Of a DNA stretch of 64,000 nucleotides, positions 1 to 10,821 are shown one piece after another. The notes beneath the pieces are model-generated. The model saw only the letters and a program-made list of their open reading frames with translations, was not told the origin of the DNA and searched no databases. Positions within the stretch are counted from its first letter, which is position 1, and the number at the start of each line of letters is the position of its first letter. Source of the stretch: Saccharococcus thermophilus (lineage in GTDB: Bacteria > Bacillota > Bacilli > Bacillales > Anoxybacillaceae); NCBI RefSeq assembly GCF_011761475.1, contig NZ_JAASRS010000001.1, forward strand, positions 1,984,001 to 2,048,000. The letters are read 5' to 3'. Both the position numbers and the translations under genes were made by a program.

Positions 1-1085
1 AAAATAAAAAGCGAAGAAGAAAGCGCCTGGCGAATCGCTTCTTTTTGCAGCGGAGCGTATTGTACGGACAAACGCTCCTCCAATCTGCCGAGCGCCAGCA
101 AAAATTCCGATTCAGGAAACGTCATGACCGCTTCCTTTTGCTGCAGCAAACGTTTTACGTTTGTCACAATTCCTTTTTCGGCAAAATAAAGTGACGGAAT
201 ATAAAACCTTTCCTCCTCTTCAATGAGCTTGCCTTCCTCGGCAAGCATGACCAACATTTGCTCAATTGTTTCGACACGGATCGTTTCGCTGCGCTTTGCT
301 TCTAAAAGCTGCTTCACATATGCCGTCAGTTGATCTTTCGTCACATACACATGTCCCTCTTGCAGGCAGTCATGTTCTAGCGCAAATAAACAGGCGGCGC
401 GAATCCGCGCCGGGTGGCTTCCGGAAATGCCAAGCTGGTATCCTAGCTCATCGGCTCGGCCAAATCCAATCCCTTCAACATCTTCAACAAGCTGGTATGG
501 GTTTTGCTGAATAATGGAAAGCGTTTCTTCTTGATACACTTGATAAATTTTCATCGCTAACTGCGGCCCAAACCCAAATTGCGAAAGGGCGATCATCGTT
601 TGCTCTAATCCTTCGTGGGTACGCAGCGTTTCATACAATTCTTTTGCCTTTTGCTTCGTTAATTTCGGAACGCCGTCTAATACGCTTGGGTCCTCCAAAA
701 TTTTAGAAATCGCATTTTCCCCAAGCGTTTCGACGATGGCCGTTGCCGTTTTTTTTCCGATTCCTTTAAATAAATCGCTCGCTAAATAATGAATGAGGCC
801 CTCTTTCGTATTCGGGAACTGTTTGCGAAAATGTTCGACCACATACTGCCGGCCGAACCTCGGATGGTTATGAAATTTTCCATAAAAAATATACGTATCC
901 TGTTCGTTCATTTTCGGAAAATATCCGGTCACTACTACTTCTTGTTCTTCGCAGGCTTCATTCGTTTCTTCGACACGGACGCGGATGACGGAATAAAAAT
1001 TTTCTTCATTATGGAAAATGGTAGCAACACACGTTCCTTTAATAAATGACGCCTCGTCTAATGCAAACGATTCCTGTTGTTGCAA
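1..1085 (-). CDS. recD2: ATP-dependent DNA helicase RecD2, N-terminal part (runs off the window)
   Basis: RecD2 is a superfamily 1 5'-3' DNA helicase that acts in DNA repair and replication-fork maintenance without RecBC. The minus-strand frame reads through about 360 codons from a TTG start at 1085, preceded by AGGGGA seven bases upstream, and leaves the window at base 1. What is present is the RecD2-specific N-terminal region: an OB-like segment (…IFYGKFHNHPRFG…) followed by helix-hairpin-helix repeats (LFKGIGKKTATAIVE, VPKLTKQKAKELYE, VEGIGFGRADELG). The helicase motifs, beginning with the Walker A loop, lie outside the window. The start lies 18 bases after the yrrB stop, so the two are probably co-transcribed, as in B. 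subtilis (yrrB-yrrC). The TTG start hides the 5' end from ATG-only gene calling. Confidence 0.93.
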   Translation of the reverse strand, partial: MQQQESFALDEASFIKGTCVATIFHNEENFYSVIRVRVEETNEACEEQEVVVTGYFPKMNEQDTYIFYGKFHNHPRFGRQYVVEHFRKQFPNTKEGLIHYLASDLFKGIGKKTATAIVETLGENAISKILEDPSVLDGVPKLTKQKAKELYETLRTHEGLEQTMIALSQFGFGPQLAMKIYQVYQEETLSIIQQNPYQLVEDVEGIGFGRADELGYQLGISGSHPARIRAACLFALEHDCLQEGHVYVTKDQLTAYVKQLLEAKRSETIRVETIEQMLVMLAEEGKLIEEEERFYIPSLYFAEKGIVTNVKRLLQQKEAVMTFPESEFLLALGRLEERLSVQYAPLQKEAIRQALSSSLFI

Positions 1086-1103
1086 TGGGAATCCCCTGCC
1101 TTT

Positions 1104-1766
1104 TTATTGTTGTAGCTTCTTTTCCATCATCTTTTTTCCATATCCCGCCAACAGATGGTCCGGCTGGATTTCCAAAGCGGTCGCAAACATGTCGTGGGCG
1201 GTTTGGATATCCTCTTTGTAGGCATATATCACGCCTAAATTATAATAGGCGTCAGCATGACGGGAATCTAGCTGAATCGTTTTTTGGAAATAATTCATCG
1301 CTTCGTCGACCAATTCGAGATGGGCAAGGCATAATCCTAGTTGAAACACAGCCTCCACGTCGTTTTCTTTCAATTCCACGGCCCTTTGTAAATACGGAAG
1401 CGCCAGCCGTGGCATCTCCAGGTGGATGAGCGACATGCCGAGCATAAAAAAGGCGTCGGCATCATGTAACCCTTTTTGAATCGCCTGTTCAAACATGTTC
1501 TTTGCCTGGGCAAATTGCTGGCGTTTGTAATAGACGGAGCCCATTCCGTAATAAGCGGCGGCGGCATGTCCATCCAGCTCGAGCGCTTTTTGGAAAAACT
1601 GCAGTGCTTTTTCCTCTTCTCCGGCTGCGGCTAACACTGTTCCAAAATTAATGTAGCCGACTGGATCTTCCGGGTTTTCTTCGATCGCATCATGGAAACA
1701 TTGGATCGCTTTCTCGTAATCTCCTTGCTGCATATAGGCAATTCCTTGTTGATTTTTATCTCCCAC
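1104..1766 (-). CDS. yrrB: TPR-repeat protein YrrB
   Basis: The 220-residue protein is almost entirely six tandem 34-residue tetratricopeptide repeats, from about residue 5 to 208, each with the G-Y/A-F-A-P spacing of a TPR. There is no signal peptide or membrane segment, so it is a cytoplasmic protein-binding scaffold. The start is GTG at 1766, ten bases after AAGGAG; no in-frame ATG is better placed. It sits between mnmA (after a hairpin) and recD2, the same place as B. subtilis yrrB, whose crystal structure is a TPR superhelix. Its partner is unknown; neighbours point to tRNA thiolation or DNA repair proteins, but that is only context. Confidence 0.88.
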   Translation of the reverse strand: MGDKNQQGIAYMQQGDYEKAIQCFHDAIEENPEDPVGYINFGTVLAAAGEEEKALQFFQKALELDGHAAAAYYGMGSVYYKRQQFAQAKNMFEQAIQKGLHDADAFFMLGMSLIHLEMPRLALPYLQRAVELKENDVEAVFQLGLCLAHLELVDEAMNYFQKTIQLDSRHADAYYNLGVIYAYKEDIQTAHDMFATALEIQPDHLLAGYGKKMMEKKLQQ

Positions 1767-1827
1767 TGTTTTGTCACTCCTTATCCTAATTTTAGCACAT
1801 ATGTTCGCAATTTTCTATCATTTACAG

Positions 1828-1861
1828 AAACACCTCAACTCCCGCAAGAGTTGAGGTGTTT
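1828..1861 (-). terminator. Hairpin after mnmA
   Basis: A 14-bp perfect inverted repeat (AAACACCTCAACTC) with a six-base loop lies between the mnmA stop and yrrB. The T-rich stretch after it on the minus strand is weak (TTTCTGT), so read-through into yrrB is possible. Confidence 0.55.
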
Positions 1862-1899
1862 CCTGTTTGCCGTCGCTTTTTCATTTTCCAAGTTATTCT

Positions 1900-3021
<1,122 letters not shown>

Positions 3022-4176
3022 TCACCACCTAGTTGATTTATTTGTTAATCTTTTCACGATTTTTACCGTTTCCGTTGCCGCCCGCTCAATTTGTTCTTTC
3101 GTCGTACCGAACCCAAAGCTAAAGCGAATTGAGGAACGAATTCGTTCCGACTCTTTTCCGAACATGGCAACGAGCACATGGGATGGATCAATCGAACCGG
3201 CGGTGCATGCCGAACCACTCGAAGCGGCGATTCCTGCCAAATCAAGATTCACTAACATCGATTCCACGTTTGTGCCCGGAAACGCCACATTGACGATATG
3301 TGGCAGTCCGTCTTCGCTTCCATTTACCGCATAGTCAATGCCTGATTCAGCAAAAATAGACAGCATCGTATTCCGCAGCAGACGATACTCTTCCTGTTTC
3401 TGCTTCATCGTTTCTTGGGCAATTTCCACTGCTTTTGCGAGCCCGACAATGCCGGCGACATTTTCCGTTCCGGCGCGGCGTTTCCGCTCCTGCTCCCCAC
3501 CGTAAAAAAGCGGAGACAGCTTGACCGTTTCGCGGGCATATAAAACGCCAACCCCTTTCGGCCCGTTTATTTTATGGCCCGAAATAGACAGCAAATCAAT
3601 ATGGTACTCATTGATGTCAATTGGCACGAGTCCGTAAGCCTGCACCGCATCCGTATGAAAATAGGCTTGATGCTCTTTTAATAGTTCCCCGATTTCGCGG
3701 ATCGGCTGCAGCACCCCTACTTCATTATTGGCAAACATCACGGAAACAAGAATGGTGTCATCGCGAAGCGCCGCTTTCACATCGGCTGGTGAAACTTTTC
3801 CTTGCTCATCTACCGGAAGATAGGTGACATCAAACCCTTGTTTTTCTAGATATTGACATGCGCGCAATACGGCATGATGTTCAATCGTTGTTGTAATGAT
3901 ATGGCGGCCGCGGTTACGGTTTGCCATCGCCGTGCCGAAGAGTGCCATATTATCCGCTTCCGTTCCGCCGCTGGTGAAAATGATTTCCGTTTCTTTCGCT
4001 CCAATGCTTTTTGCCACCAAAGCTCTTGCTTCATCCACGGCATGGCGGCTTTGTCTGCCAAAATAATGAATGCTGGACGGGTTCCCAAATACTTCGGTCA
4101 TAAACGGAATCATGCGCTCGACCACTTCCGGATGAACCGGCGACGTAGCGGCATGATCCAAATAAATCCGTTCCAA
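3022..4176 (-). CDS. yrvO: Cysteine desulfurase, YrvO type
   Basis: This is a PLP enzyme that takes sulfur from cysteine as an enzyme-bound persulfide and releases alanine. It is 384 residues long. The PLP lysine is K202 in SISGHKINGPKG, and the persulfide cysteine is C324 in SSGSACTAGS on the long flexible loop of group I (IscS/NifS) enzymes. The start is TTG at 4176, preceded by AAAGGAG. It is immediately upstream of mnmA and just downstream of cymR, so it most likely supplies sulfur for tRNA thiolation. A second, distinct NifS-type gene sits beside the nad genes in this window. Confidence 0.93.
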   Translation of the reverse strand: MERIYLDHAATSPVHPEVVERMIPFMTEVFGNPSSIHYFGRQSRHAVDEARALVAKSIGAKETEIIFTSGGTEADNMALFGTAMANRNRGRHIITTTIEHHAVLRACQYLEKQGFDVTYLPVDEQGKVSPADVKAALRDDTILVSVMFANNEVGVLQPIREIGELLKEHQAYFHTDAVQAYGLVPIDINEYHIDLLSISGHKINGPKGVGVLYARETVKLSPLFYGGEQERKRRAGTENVAGIVGLAKAVEIAQETMKQKQEEYRLLRNTMLSIFAESGIDYAVNGSEDGLPHIVNVAFPGTNVESMLVNLDLAGIAASSGSACTAGSIDPSHVLVAMFGKESERIRSSIRFSFGFGTTKEQIERAATETVKIVKRLTNKSTRW

Positions 4177-4194
4177 TGATCATTCTCCTTTCCA

Positions 4195-4611
4195 TCAAAT
4201 GTAAAACATATATGCCTCATTATCACCTTCGCTATATTTCGCCAAATCTTCCAGTGTCGTGCTGTCGAGCACTTCTTCGACCGCATCGCGAATACGAACC
4301 CATAACTCCCGCTTGGCCGGCTCTTCTTCCTCGAGTTCTTCGACAGGCGTGATCGGCCCTTCTAGCACGCGGATGACATCCCCGGCAGTAATTTTCGCCG
4401 GATGATCCGCAAGCACGTAGCCGCCATATGCCCCGCGGATGCTTTTGACAAGCCCGGCATTTCTAAGCGGTGTGACAAGCTGCTCCAAATAATGTTCGGA
4501 CAAATTATTCGCTTTGGCAATCGAGCGCAGCGAAATCGGGCGATCGCCATACTTTTTTGCTAACTCAATCATAATCGTCAACCCATATCTGCCCTTTGTC
4601 GAAATTTTCAT
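4195..4611 (-). CDS. cymR: Rrf2-family cysteine metabolism repressor CymR
   Basis: CymR is the master repressor of cysteine uptake and synthesis in Bacillales and works in a complex with O-acetylserine thiol-lyase CysK. The 138-residue protein begins MKISTKGRYGL and has a winged helix-turn-helix at about residues 25-55 (SLRSIAKANNLSEHYLEQLV), then the Rrf2 wing GAYGGY, and ends in the CymR-typical tail …EAYMFYI. The sequence contains no cysteine, so it cannot ligate an Fe-S cluster as IscR does; this supports CymR rather than IscR/NsrR. Start ATG after AGGAGG. It is 18 bases upstream of yrvO. Confidence 0.94.
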   Translation of the reverse strand: MKISTKGRYGLTIMIELAKKYGDRPISLRSIAKANNLSEHYLEQLVTPLRNAGLVKSIRGAYGGYVLADHPAKITAGDVIRVLEGPITPVEELEEEEPAKRELWVRIRDAVEEVLDSTTLEDLAKYSEGDNEAYMFYI

Positions 4612-4621
4612 ACTATTCCTC

Positions 4622-5281
4622 CTATCGTCTTAAACCATGCGTTTCTACATGAATTGGTTCCATGATACGCTCGGTGATTCTTCGGCATTGCGGGAGGGCA
4701 ATGCCAGCCACCGATCCGATCGTCACGCAAAAAATGAGCGTCCCAATCGATACCGGCCCGCCTAGCAGCCAACCAGTCAATAAAACAAAGGCTTCCATCG
4801 CAATGCGAATATACTGCACTTTCCAGCCGGTTAAATCCATCAGGGCAAGCATCAAACTATCGCGAGGACCAGCGCCAACATTTGCAGAAATATACAGCCC
4901 CATTCCATAACCGGCAATAACAATGCCAATCAGTAGCATCGCAAATCTTCCTACTATTGTAGCAGGAGTTTGCAAATACGGAATCATCATATACATATCG
5001 ATAAATATGCCGACAAAAAGCATATTCAAAAAAGCGCCGAGTTTCGGCCGCTGTTTGACAAGCAGGGAAGACAACGTCAAAATCACAATGCCGACAATAA
5101 TCGACCATGTCCCAATCGTCAACCCGAATTTCCGGTACAATCCGATATGCAATACATCCCACGGCGCACAGCCAACATTGGCCTTAATCGTCAATACAAT
5201 TCCGAAGGACATCACTAATAAGCCAATAAAATAAACTGCCCAGCGGAACAAAGACGCGTATTTATAGTGAGAATGGGACAT
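4622..5281 (-). CDS. YczE/YyaS-family integral membrane protein
   Basis: The 219-residue protein has five or six hydrophobic membrane-spanning stretches, with conserved glycine-rich loops such as NVGCAPWDVLHIGL and NVGAGPRDSLMLAL, the pattern of the YczE/YyaS/YitT-like family. Its substrate or function is not known. B. subtilis YczE sits beside sfp and influences lipopeptide production; nothing here indicates that job. Start ATG at 5281 after GGAGGG. It is ten bases upstream of cymR on the same strand, so it may be in the cymR transcript. Confidence 0.8.
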   Translation of the reverse strand: MSHSHYKYASLFRWAVYFIGLLVMSFGIVLTIKANVGCAPWDVLHIGLYRKFGLTIGTWSIIVGIVILTLSSLLVKQRPKLGAFLNMLFVGIFIDMYMMIPYLQTPATIVGRFAMLLIGIVIAGYGMGLYISANVGAGPRDSLMLALMDLTGWKVQYIRIAMEAFVLLTGWLLGGPVSIGTLIFCVTIGSVAGIALPQCRRITERIMEPIHVETHGLRR

Positions 5282-5353
5282 AGGCTCCCTCCATTATGAA
5301 CAAAGTAAACAAATCGATTGTCATTATATCATAAAATTTTGTTTCCTTCATTT

Positions 5354-6643
5354 TTAAATATCGTGTTGCTTTTTTAATTGTTCCAGCCTCTCATATACTT
5401 TCGCGTAATACTTTTCCTCCCCGTGTTCTTTCGGCACATAATATTTTACATCTGCCAACTCCTCTGGCAAATATTGCTGTGCTACCCAGCCGTTTGGATA
5501 ATCGTGGGGATACCGATATCCCTTTCCGTGTCCAAGCACGCTTGCACCATGATAATGGGCATCTTTTAAATGATCGGGAATATCGCCGATCTTTCCGGCT
5601 CGCACATCGGCAATTGCCGCATCGAGCGCTTTATAGGCAGAGTTTGATTTCGCGCTTAAACACAGCTCGATCGTGACGACCGAAAGCGGAATTCTTGCCT
5701 CCGGAAGCCCTAATCGTTCTACCGCGTTGACCGCTGCTTGCACTTTCACTCCCATCATCGGATTGGCAAGTCCGATATCTTCATAGGCGATGACAAGCAA
5801 TCTCCGACAAACGGCGGCCAAATCCCCGCCCTCGAGCAGTCGCGCCAAATAATGAAGCGCCGCATCGACATCGCTTCCTCGCACGCTTTTTTGAAAAGCC
5901 GATAGGAGTGAATAGTACGCATCCCCGTTTTTATCGTGAGTAAACCCCCGGTTTGCTGTACACTCCGCTATCGTCTCCTCTTCGACATAAATTTGCCCAT
6001 CCACTTCGCGCGAAGCATAGACAGCCGCTTCTAACAAGTTTAGCGCAACGCGCGCATCCCCACCGGACGCGCGGGCAATGCGGAAAAGCAACTGTTCTTC
6101 AATCACGATGCGGAAATTCCCTAACCCTCTGTCTGGATCTTTTAGGGCACGCCGCAAGAGGATAACGATATCATCAGGCATAAGGCGCTTCAATTGTTGA
6201 ATTTGCCCACAGCGGCTGCGGATCGCTGGATTTACTTCGTGAAACGGATTTTCCGTCGTAGCGCCGATCAGCGTAATCAAACCATTTTCCACATGGGGAA
6301 GCAAATAGTCTTGCTGTGCCTTATTAAAACGGTGGATTTCATCGATAAATAAGATGACGTTGCCGATAAGCTTCGCCGTCGCCACTACTTCTTCAATGTC
6401 CTTTTTTCCCGACGTCGTCGCGTTAATGGCAAAAAACTCGCGCTCAGCCGTCCCAGCAATCGCATAGGCAAGCGACGTTTTTCCTGTCCCCGGCTCCCCG
6501 TACAGCAATAACGAAGGCACATACCCTTTTTGAATCATTTTGTACAAGGCGGTATGCGGTCCAATAATATGTTTTTGTCCGACGATCTCATCAATGTTCC
6601 GCGGTCTCATGCGAACAGCAAGCGGTTCCGCCGTAAAAAGCAT
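5354..6643 (-). CDS. rarA: Replication-associated recombination protein RarA (MgsA)
   Basis: RarA is an AAA+ ATPase related to clamp-loader subunits that acts at stalled forks. The 429-residue sequence carries Walker A LLYGEPGTGKTSLA at about residues 46-59, Walker B FIDEIHRF, sensor 1 (GATTENP) and the arginine-finger segment PAIRSRC, followed by the MgsA C-terminal tetramerisation domain (…KDAHYHGASVLGHGKGYRYPHD…). The length is typical (B. subtilis 421). Start ATG at 6643 after GAGGGAT. It is transcribed alone. Confidence 0.95.
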   Translation of the reverse strand: MLFTAEPLAVRMRPRNIDEIVGQKHIIGPHTALYKMIQKGYVPSLLLYGEPGTGKTSLAYAIAGTAEREFFAINATTSGKKDIEEVVATAKLIGNVILFIDEIHRFNKAQQDYLLPHVENGLITLIGATTENPFHEVNPAIRSRCGQIQQLKRLMPDDIVILLRRALKDPDRGLGNFRIVIEEQLLFRIARASGGDARVALNLLEAAVYASREVDGQIYVEEETIAECTANRGFTHDKNGDAYYSLLSAFQKSVRGSDVDAALHYLARLLEGGDLAAVCRRLLVIAYEDIGLANPMMGVKVQAAVNAVERLGLPEARIPLSVVTIELCLSAKSNSAYKALDAAIADVRAGKIGDIPDHLKDAHYHGASVLGHGKGYRYPHDYPNGWVAQQYLPEELADVKYYVPKEHGEEKYYAKVYERLEQLKKQHDI

Positions 6644-6711
6644 GAAACGATCCCTCGCTTATGAAAATATCCTTGTTCTTTAAGCCGGCAGCGTAACAAA
6701 GGTTGCAACAA

Positions 6712-6738
6712 AAGTTCTCTGCAGCCGACAGAGAACTT
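6712..6738 (-). terminator. Terminator of the tetR gene
   Basis: A 10-bp perfect stem (AAGTTCTCTG) with a seven-base loop is followed on the minus strand by TTTTGTT, immediately after the tetR stop. Confidence 0.6.
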
Positions 6739-6742
6739 CTAC

Positions 6743-7615
6743 CTAATCAAAATAACGATCTATTGCTGCCTTTAATTCATCATAGAAAGGCAAATCCCAT
6801 TTTTCTAAGTAAAGCAGCAGCGCTTCTACCATAAACGGCCGTGCTTCTTCTCCTTTTTTCATCTCTTGTTTTAACGTTTCTAATGAGTGACGTACATTCT
6901 CTTCCACGTCCCCATTTGCCGGCAGGGTGGCGATCATTTGGTCAAGATAGGTGAGAATTTGTTTCTGCCTCTCCTGCTGATCGGTTTGTTCCGCAGAAAG
7001 ATAATCATACATCGTTTCCATCGTTAATAACGGTTCCTCCTGTCCGGCCATGCTAGCCACTATCGCATCGAGCCTCCGGAGCAAAAAAGACGCCAGCTTA
7101 GCTAAAGGCAGCTGTTTTCGGTCAATCGCCATATAAAACAAATATTCTTTGAGCATGCCATTGAGCATCGTCGCACAATCTAGCGAAAAACGGCGCACCT
7201 TTTCTCCGTATATTTCTTCGATGGCCCGGCGGTACCAGTTGAGTGTTTTCGCGCGAATGCGAAACACGAGCCGATGGACTTCATCATTGGCTTTTACCGT
7301 TTGTTCGCCCATAAGCATTTGGACTAGTTCTTTATGGCGGGAGAATTCCTCGATTTGCACAGACAGCTGTTTTTCAAACTTTTCCCGCGCTGACAAATCG
7401 CCATCATCGGCAATATCTTTCATTTTGCGAAAGAGAATATCGTAATGATAACGAAAAATCGACACCGCCACTTCTTCCTTCGATTTAAAATAATTATAAA
7501 TCGAACCTTTCGCCATCCCGCTCTGCTCGGCAATTTCTTGCATCGATGTGGCATAATATCCTTTTTGCGCAAACAGCTTCATTGCCGACCGAAGAATTTC
7601 TTCTTTCCGATTCAA
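6743..7615 (-). CDS. TetR-family transcriptional regulator
   Basis: The N-terminal TetR helix-turn-helix is at about residues 5-50 (REEILRSAM-like start, then MQEIAEQSGMAKGSIYNYFKSKEEV). The remainder is a long helical ligand-binding domain of unknown specificity. I place the start at TTG 7615, nine bases after AAGGAGG-type AAGGAAGGAG; a longer frame reaching 7717 has no family-like sequence and no ribosome site. The gene lies just downstream of an RND exporter, and a palindrome sits just downstream of that exporter's promoter, so local repression of the pump is the likely role. Total length is 290 residues, longer than a minimal TetR protein. Confidence 0.85.
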   Translation of the reverse strand: MNRKEEILRSAMKLFAQKGYYATSMQEIAEQSGMAKGSIYNYFKSKEEVAVSIFRYHYDILFRKMKDIADDGDLSAREKFEKQLSVQIEEFSRHKELVQMLMGEQTVKANDEVHRLVFRIRAKTLNWYRRAIEEIYGEKVRRFSLDCATMLNGMLKEYLFYMAIDRKQLPLAKLASFLLRRLDAIVASMAGQEEPLLTMETMYDYLSAEQTDQQERQKQILTYLDQMIATLPANGDVEENVRHSLETLKQEMKKGEEARPFMVEALLLYLEKWDLPFYDELKAAIDRYFD

Positions 7616-7684
7616 TGTCTTCTCCTTCCTTATTCCTTGTTTATGACTATTATAATAGATTCTTTGGACGAAACAAAAACGATG

Positions 7685-7710
7685 GATGGCCCATTGCAGC
7701 ACGGGCCATC
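7685..7710 (-). terminator. Terminator between the RND exporter and tetR
   Basis: An 8-bp GC-rich perfect stem (GATGGCCC) is followed a few bases later by TTTTTGTTT on the minus strand. It separates the exporter from tetR, whose own -10-like TATAAT lies near 7650. Confidence 0.55.
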
Positions 7711-7717
7711 CTTTCAT

Positions 7718-10700
7718 TTACTGTTTCATCCGTTCTGCCTTCGCCTGACGAATAAAGAATAACTCATACATCACAGGAATGAGAATAAGTGTTAACAAAG
7801 TGGAAGAGGTAAGACCGCCGATCACGGTAATCGCCAATCCTTTGGAAATCAATGTACCTGACTCTTTTGTCAGCGCCAATGGGATCAGCGCTGTCACCGT
7901 CGCAAATGCCGTCATTAAAATCGGCCGCAGCCGTGTTTTGCCTGCTTCCATAATCGCGTCGCGAATCGTCATTCCTTTTTGTTCACGGTTTTGTCCAATG
8001 CGGTCGACAAGAACGATGGCGTTGGTCGTGACAATTCCAATTAGCATTAATAGCCCGATCATGACGCTGATAGATAACGGCTCTTTTGCGATGTATAACC
8101 CGAGGAGCGAGCCGATCGGCACGAAAATGAGCGAAGACAGAATGACAAACGGAATGCGCGCTTTTCCAAATGTGACAAGCATCGTAATATAGACAAGGCC
8201 AATGGCAACAAGCATCGCGATGCCAAGCTCCTGGAACGTTTGCACCGTCTCATCGCTGCCGCCTCCTCCCTCTAGTGACACATCATCCGGAAGGTTCAGA
8301 TCATTTTTTACATGGCGGATGACATCGTTGGTCACTTTTTGGATGTTATCGCCAACGATTTGCGCGGATACACGGGCAAACACTTTTCCGTCCAGCTTTT
8401 GGATCGATGTATACGTATCTACTTCGTTGACAGATGCCAGTTTGGAGACAGGAACAAGTCCTCTCTTTGTAAAAATCATCGTATTTTTTAGCTCATCTAC
8501 CGATTGCAGATGCTGATTGTACGATAATTGAACGGTCCGCTCTTTTCCGTTTAGCGTCAATGTTCCGACGTCTACCGGCTTCGTGGCATCGGCAATCGTC
8601 CCTAAAATTTGAAATCCAGAAACGCCATAAGCGGCCGCTTTTTCCGGATCAATATCGACGACGATTTGTTTTTGCTTGTCGGAAAAGTTGTTCGTTACAT
8701 CTTTCAAATCATGGCGTTTATTTAAATAGGTTTCTACTTGTTTTGCCGCTTTTTGCAAGGCAGATAAATTGTTGGAATACAAGTCAATATCGATGTTGTT
8801 ATTTGTCGGCGGGCCGCCGCTGTCCATCTCACGAACGCCGATCGTTGTCCCTGGTGCTTTTTCATTGACGATTTGTTCCATCTTTTTCTCTAGCTTTTTG
8901 ATTAATGGTGCAACAGCAACATCTTCTTTTAAATTAATAAAATAGTTTGCCTGGTTTTGGCGTTTTAGCCCGCTGCGATAATCACGGCTGCCGACGGCTG
9001 CGGTGACGTTTTTAATTTCTTTCTGCTTGGCGAACATATTTTCCAATGCTAGTGATACATCATTTGTTTTTTCCAGCGATGTCGAAGGCGGAAGTTCAAT
9101 GCTGGCAACCAACGTTTTTTGCTCTTCATTCGGCAAAAAAGTAAACCCTAGTGCCGGAGAGAGGGCAAATGAACCGACAAGCAATGCAACCGACAGCAGC
9201 AAAACAATCGCTTTATGGCGAAGCGCCCAGGCAATGATGCGTCCGTAAACACGCTGCAGCGCGCCTTCTTTTTCTTCCGGCGGAACTTTTTTAAAGGAGA
9301 ATTTCGCCAAAATTGGTACCACCGTAACGGCAACAACCAAAGAAACTAACAGCGCGAACACAATCGTTAAAGCAAACGGCAGGAAAAATTCACCGGTAAT
9401 TCCGCCGACGAAACCGAGCGGTAAAAAGACAACCACTGTCGTAATCGTCGATGAAGTAATCGCCTTGAGAATTTCTTTCGTCGAATCTTGAATGAGTTCG
9501 TCTGTTATTCCCGTTTTCGCCTTGCGCACACGGCGGAAAATATTTTCGATCACGACGATGCTGTCATCCACGACACGACCTACCGCCACGGCCATCCCGC
9601 CAAGTGTCATCACATTTAGCGAAATATCCATTCGATTGAGAAAAATGGAAGCGACCAATAGCGAAAGCGGAATAGAAACGATCGCAATAACCGTCGCGCG
9701 CACATTCCGCAAGAAGAGAAGCACCGCGACCGAAGCGAACAGCGCCCCCAGCAATCCTTCACGCACGAGCGATTCGACCGATTTTTTAATTCCTTTCGCG
9801 GAATCAAAACCGATCGAGTAATCGAATTTGTCCTTATACGAATCCAATACTTTGATCACTTTGTCCGCCACTTCTACCGTGTTTGCATCTTGCTTTTTCG
9901 TCACTGCCATCGATAGCGCTTCTTTCAAGTTATAGCGCGTAAACTCGCTTTGATCGGTGACCGTTTCGATGTTGGCGATGTCTTTTAACTTAATCGCCGG
10001 CTTTGTTTGTGTTGCGGCAGGCATGGATTGCTGTGATGGCGATGTCAGCGTCATATTTTCTAGATCTTTCACCGTTTTTAACTTTTCCTGCACACGAACA
10101 GGAATTTGCAACGTATCGGTATGGATATTGCCAACTGGAAAAGACATGTATTTTTCATTGATTTGATCTTTAATCTGTGATAGCGTCAATCCTGCCCGCA
10201 GCGCTTTTTGTTTATCGACCGTTATTTTTATAATTTCTTCCTTTCCTCCGCCGACAGAGATGGAGTTAATTCCGTCAATTTTATTTAACTCAGGAATGAC
10301 TTGTGTTTCTAATATTTTTTGTAAATCAACGTCTTTCTTGGCGAATAAAGAAATATTAAAAATAGGGATCGTTCCAAACGAAAACCGGTTGACTTTCGTC
10401 TGTACATTTTCCGGAAGGTCGGTGTCGTTAATCAGTGTATGAACTTGACGTTCCACTTCATCCATATCGGTATGAAACGGAAACTCTAGATTAATCACCG
10501 CCATATTTTCGTATGAAGAACTTTGCATTTGTTTTAGTCCTTCGAGAGATTTGAATTTTTCTTCCAACTTCGTCGTTACTTGGTCGTTTATATCTTGCGG
10601 CGATGCCCCCGGATAAACGATTTCAATCGATAATTGCGGAAACTCAATGTTTGGAAGCAAATCGACTTTCAACGATGAAAACGAGTATGCTCCTAAAATA

Positions 10701-10768
10701 ATCAGCAAAAAAGAAATAATGAATACGGCAACTGCATTTTTTAGGCTAAACTTTGTTAAAAAACTCAT
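7718..10768 (-). CDS. swrC: RND-family efflux pump (AcrB/SwrC type)
   Basis: This is a 1016-residue resistance-nodulation-division transporter, the usual length for the family. It shows the first transmembrane helix at residues 13-30, a large extracytoplasmic loop, the central block of six helices with the proton-relay motif (VGRVVDDSIVVIENI), a second large loop and a matching C-terminal block (VTTNAIVLVDRIGQN). Gram-positive members such as B. subtilis SwrC export surfactin and act without an outer-membrane partner. There is no adjacent membrane-fusion protein gene. Start ATG follows AGAGGTGG. A consensus promoter and a palindrome lie directly upstream, and a TetR gene directly downstream. 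The symbol is by family and not by proof of the same substrate. Confidence 0.9.
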   Translation of the reverse strand: MSFLTKFSLKNAVAVFIISFLLIILGAYSFSSLKVDLLPNIEFPQLSIEIVYPGASPQDINDQVTTKLEEKFKSLEGLKQMQSSSYENMAVINLEFPFHTDMDEVERQVHTLINDTDLPENVQTKVNRFSFGTIPIFNISLFAKKDVDLQKILETQVIPELNKIDGINSISVGGGKEEIIKITVDKQKALRAGLTLSQIKDQINEKYMSFPVGNIHTDTLQIPVRVQEKLKTVKDLENMTLTSPSQQSMPAATQTKPAIKLKDIANIETVTDQSEFTRYNLKEALSMAVTKKQDANTVEVADKVIKVLDSYKDKFDYSIGFDSAKGIKKSVESLVREGLLGALFASVAVLLFLRNVRATVIAIVSIPLSLLVASIFLNRMDISLNVMTLGGMAVAVGRVVDDSIVVIENIFRRVRKAKTGITDELIQDSTKEILKAITSSTITTVVVFLPLGFVGGITGEFFLPFALTIVFALLVSLVVAVTVVPILAKFSFKKVPPEEKEGALQRVYGRIIAWALRHKAIVLLLSVALLVGSFALSPALGFTFLPNEEQKTLVASIELPPSTSLEKTNDVSLALENMFAKQKEIKNVTAAVGSRDYRSGLKRQNQANYFINLKEDVAVAPLIKKLEKKMEQIVNEKAPGTTIGVREMDSGGPPTNNNIDIDLYSNNLSALQKAAKQVETYLNKRHDLKDVTNNFSDKQKQIVVDIDPEKAAAYGVSGFQILGTIADATKPVDVGTLTLNGKERTVQLSYNQHLQSVDELKNTMIFTKRGLVPVSKLASVNEVDTYTSIQKLDGKVFARVSAQIVGDNIQKVTNDVIRHVKNDLNLPDDVSLEGGGGSDETVQTFQELGIAMLVAIGLVYITMLVTFGKARIPFVILSSLIFVPIGSLLGLYIAKEPLSISVMIGLLMLIGIVTTNAIVLVDRIGQNREQKGMTIRDAIMEAGKTRLRPILMTAFATVTALIPLALTKESGTLISKGLAITVIGGLTSSTLLTLILIPVMYELFFIRQAKAERMKQ

Positions 10769-10821
10769 CTTTCCACCTCTTTCCGGTCGTTTTTAACCAA
10801 TCGTTCAGGAATTTTTACAAC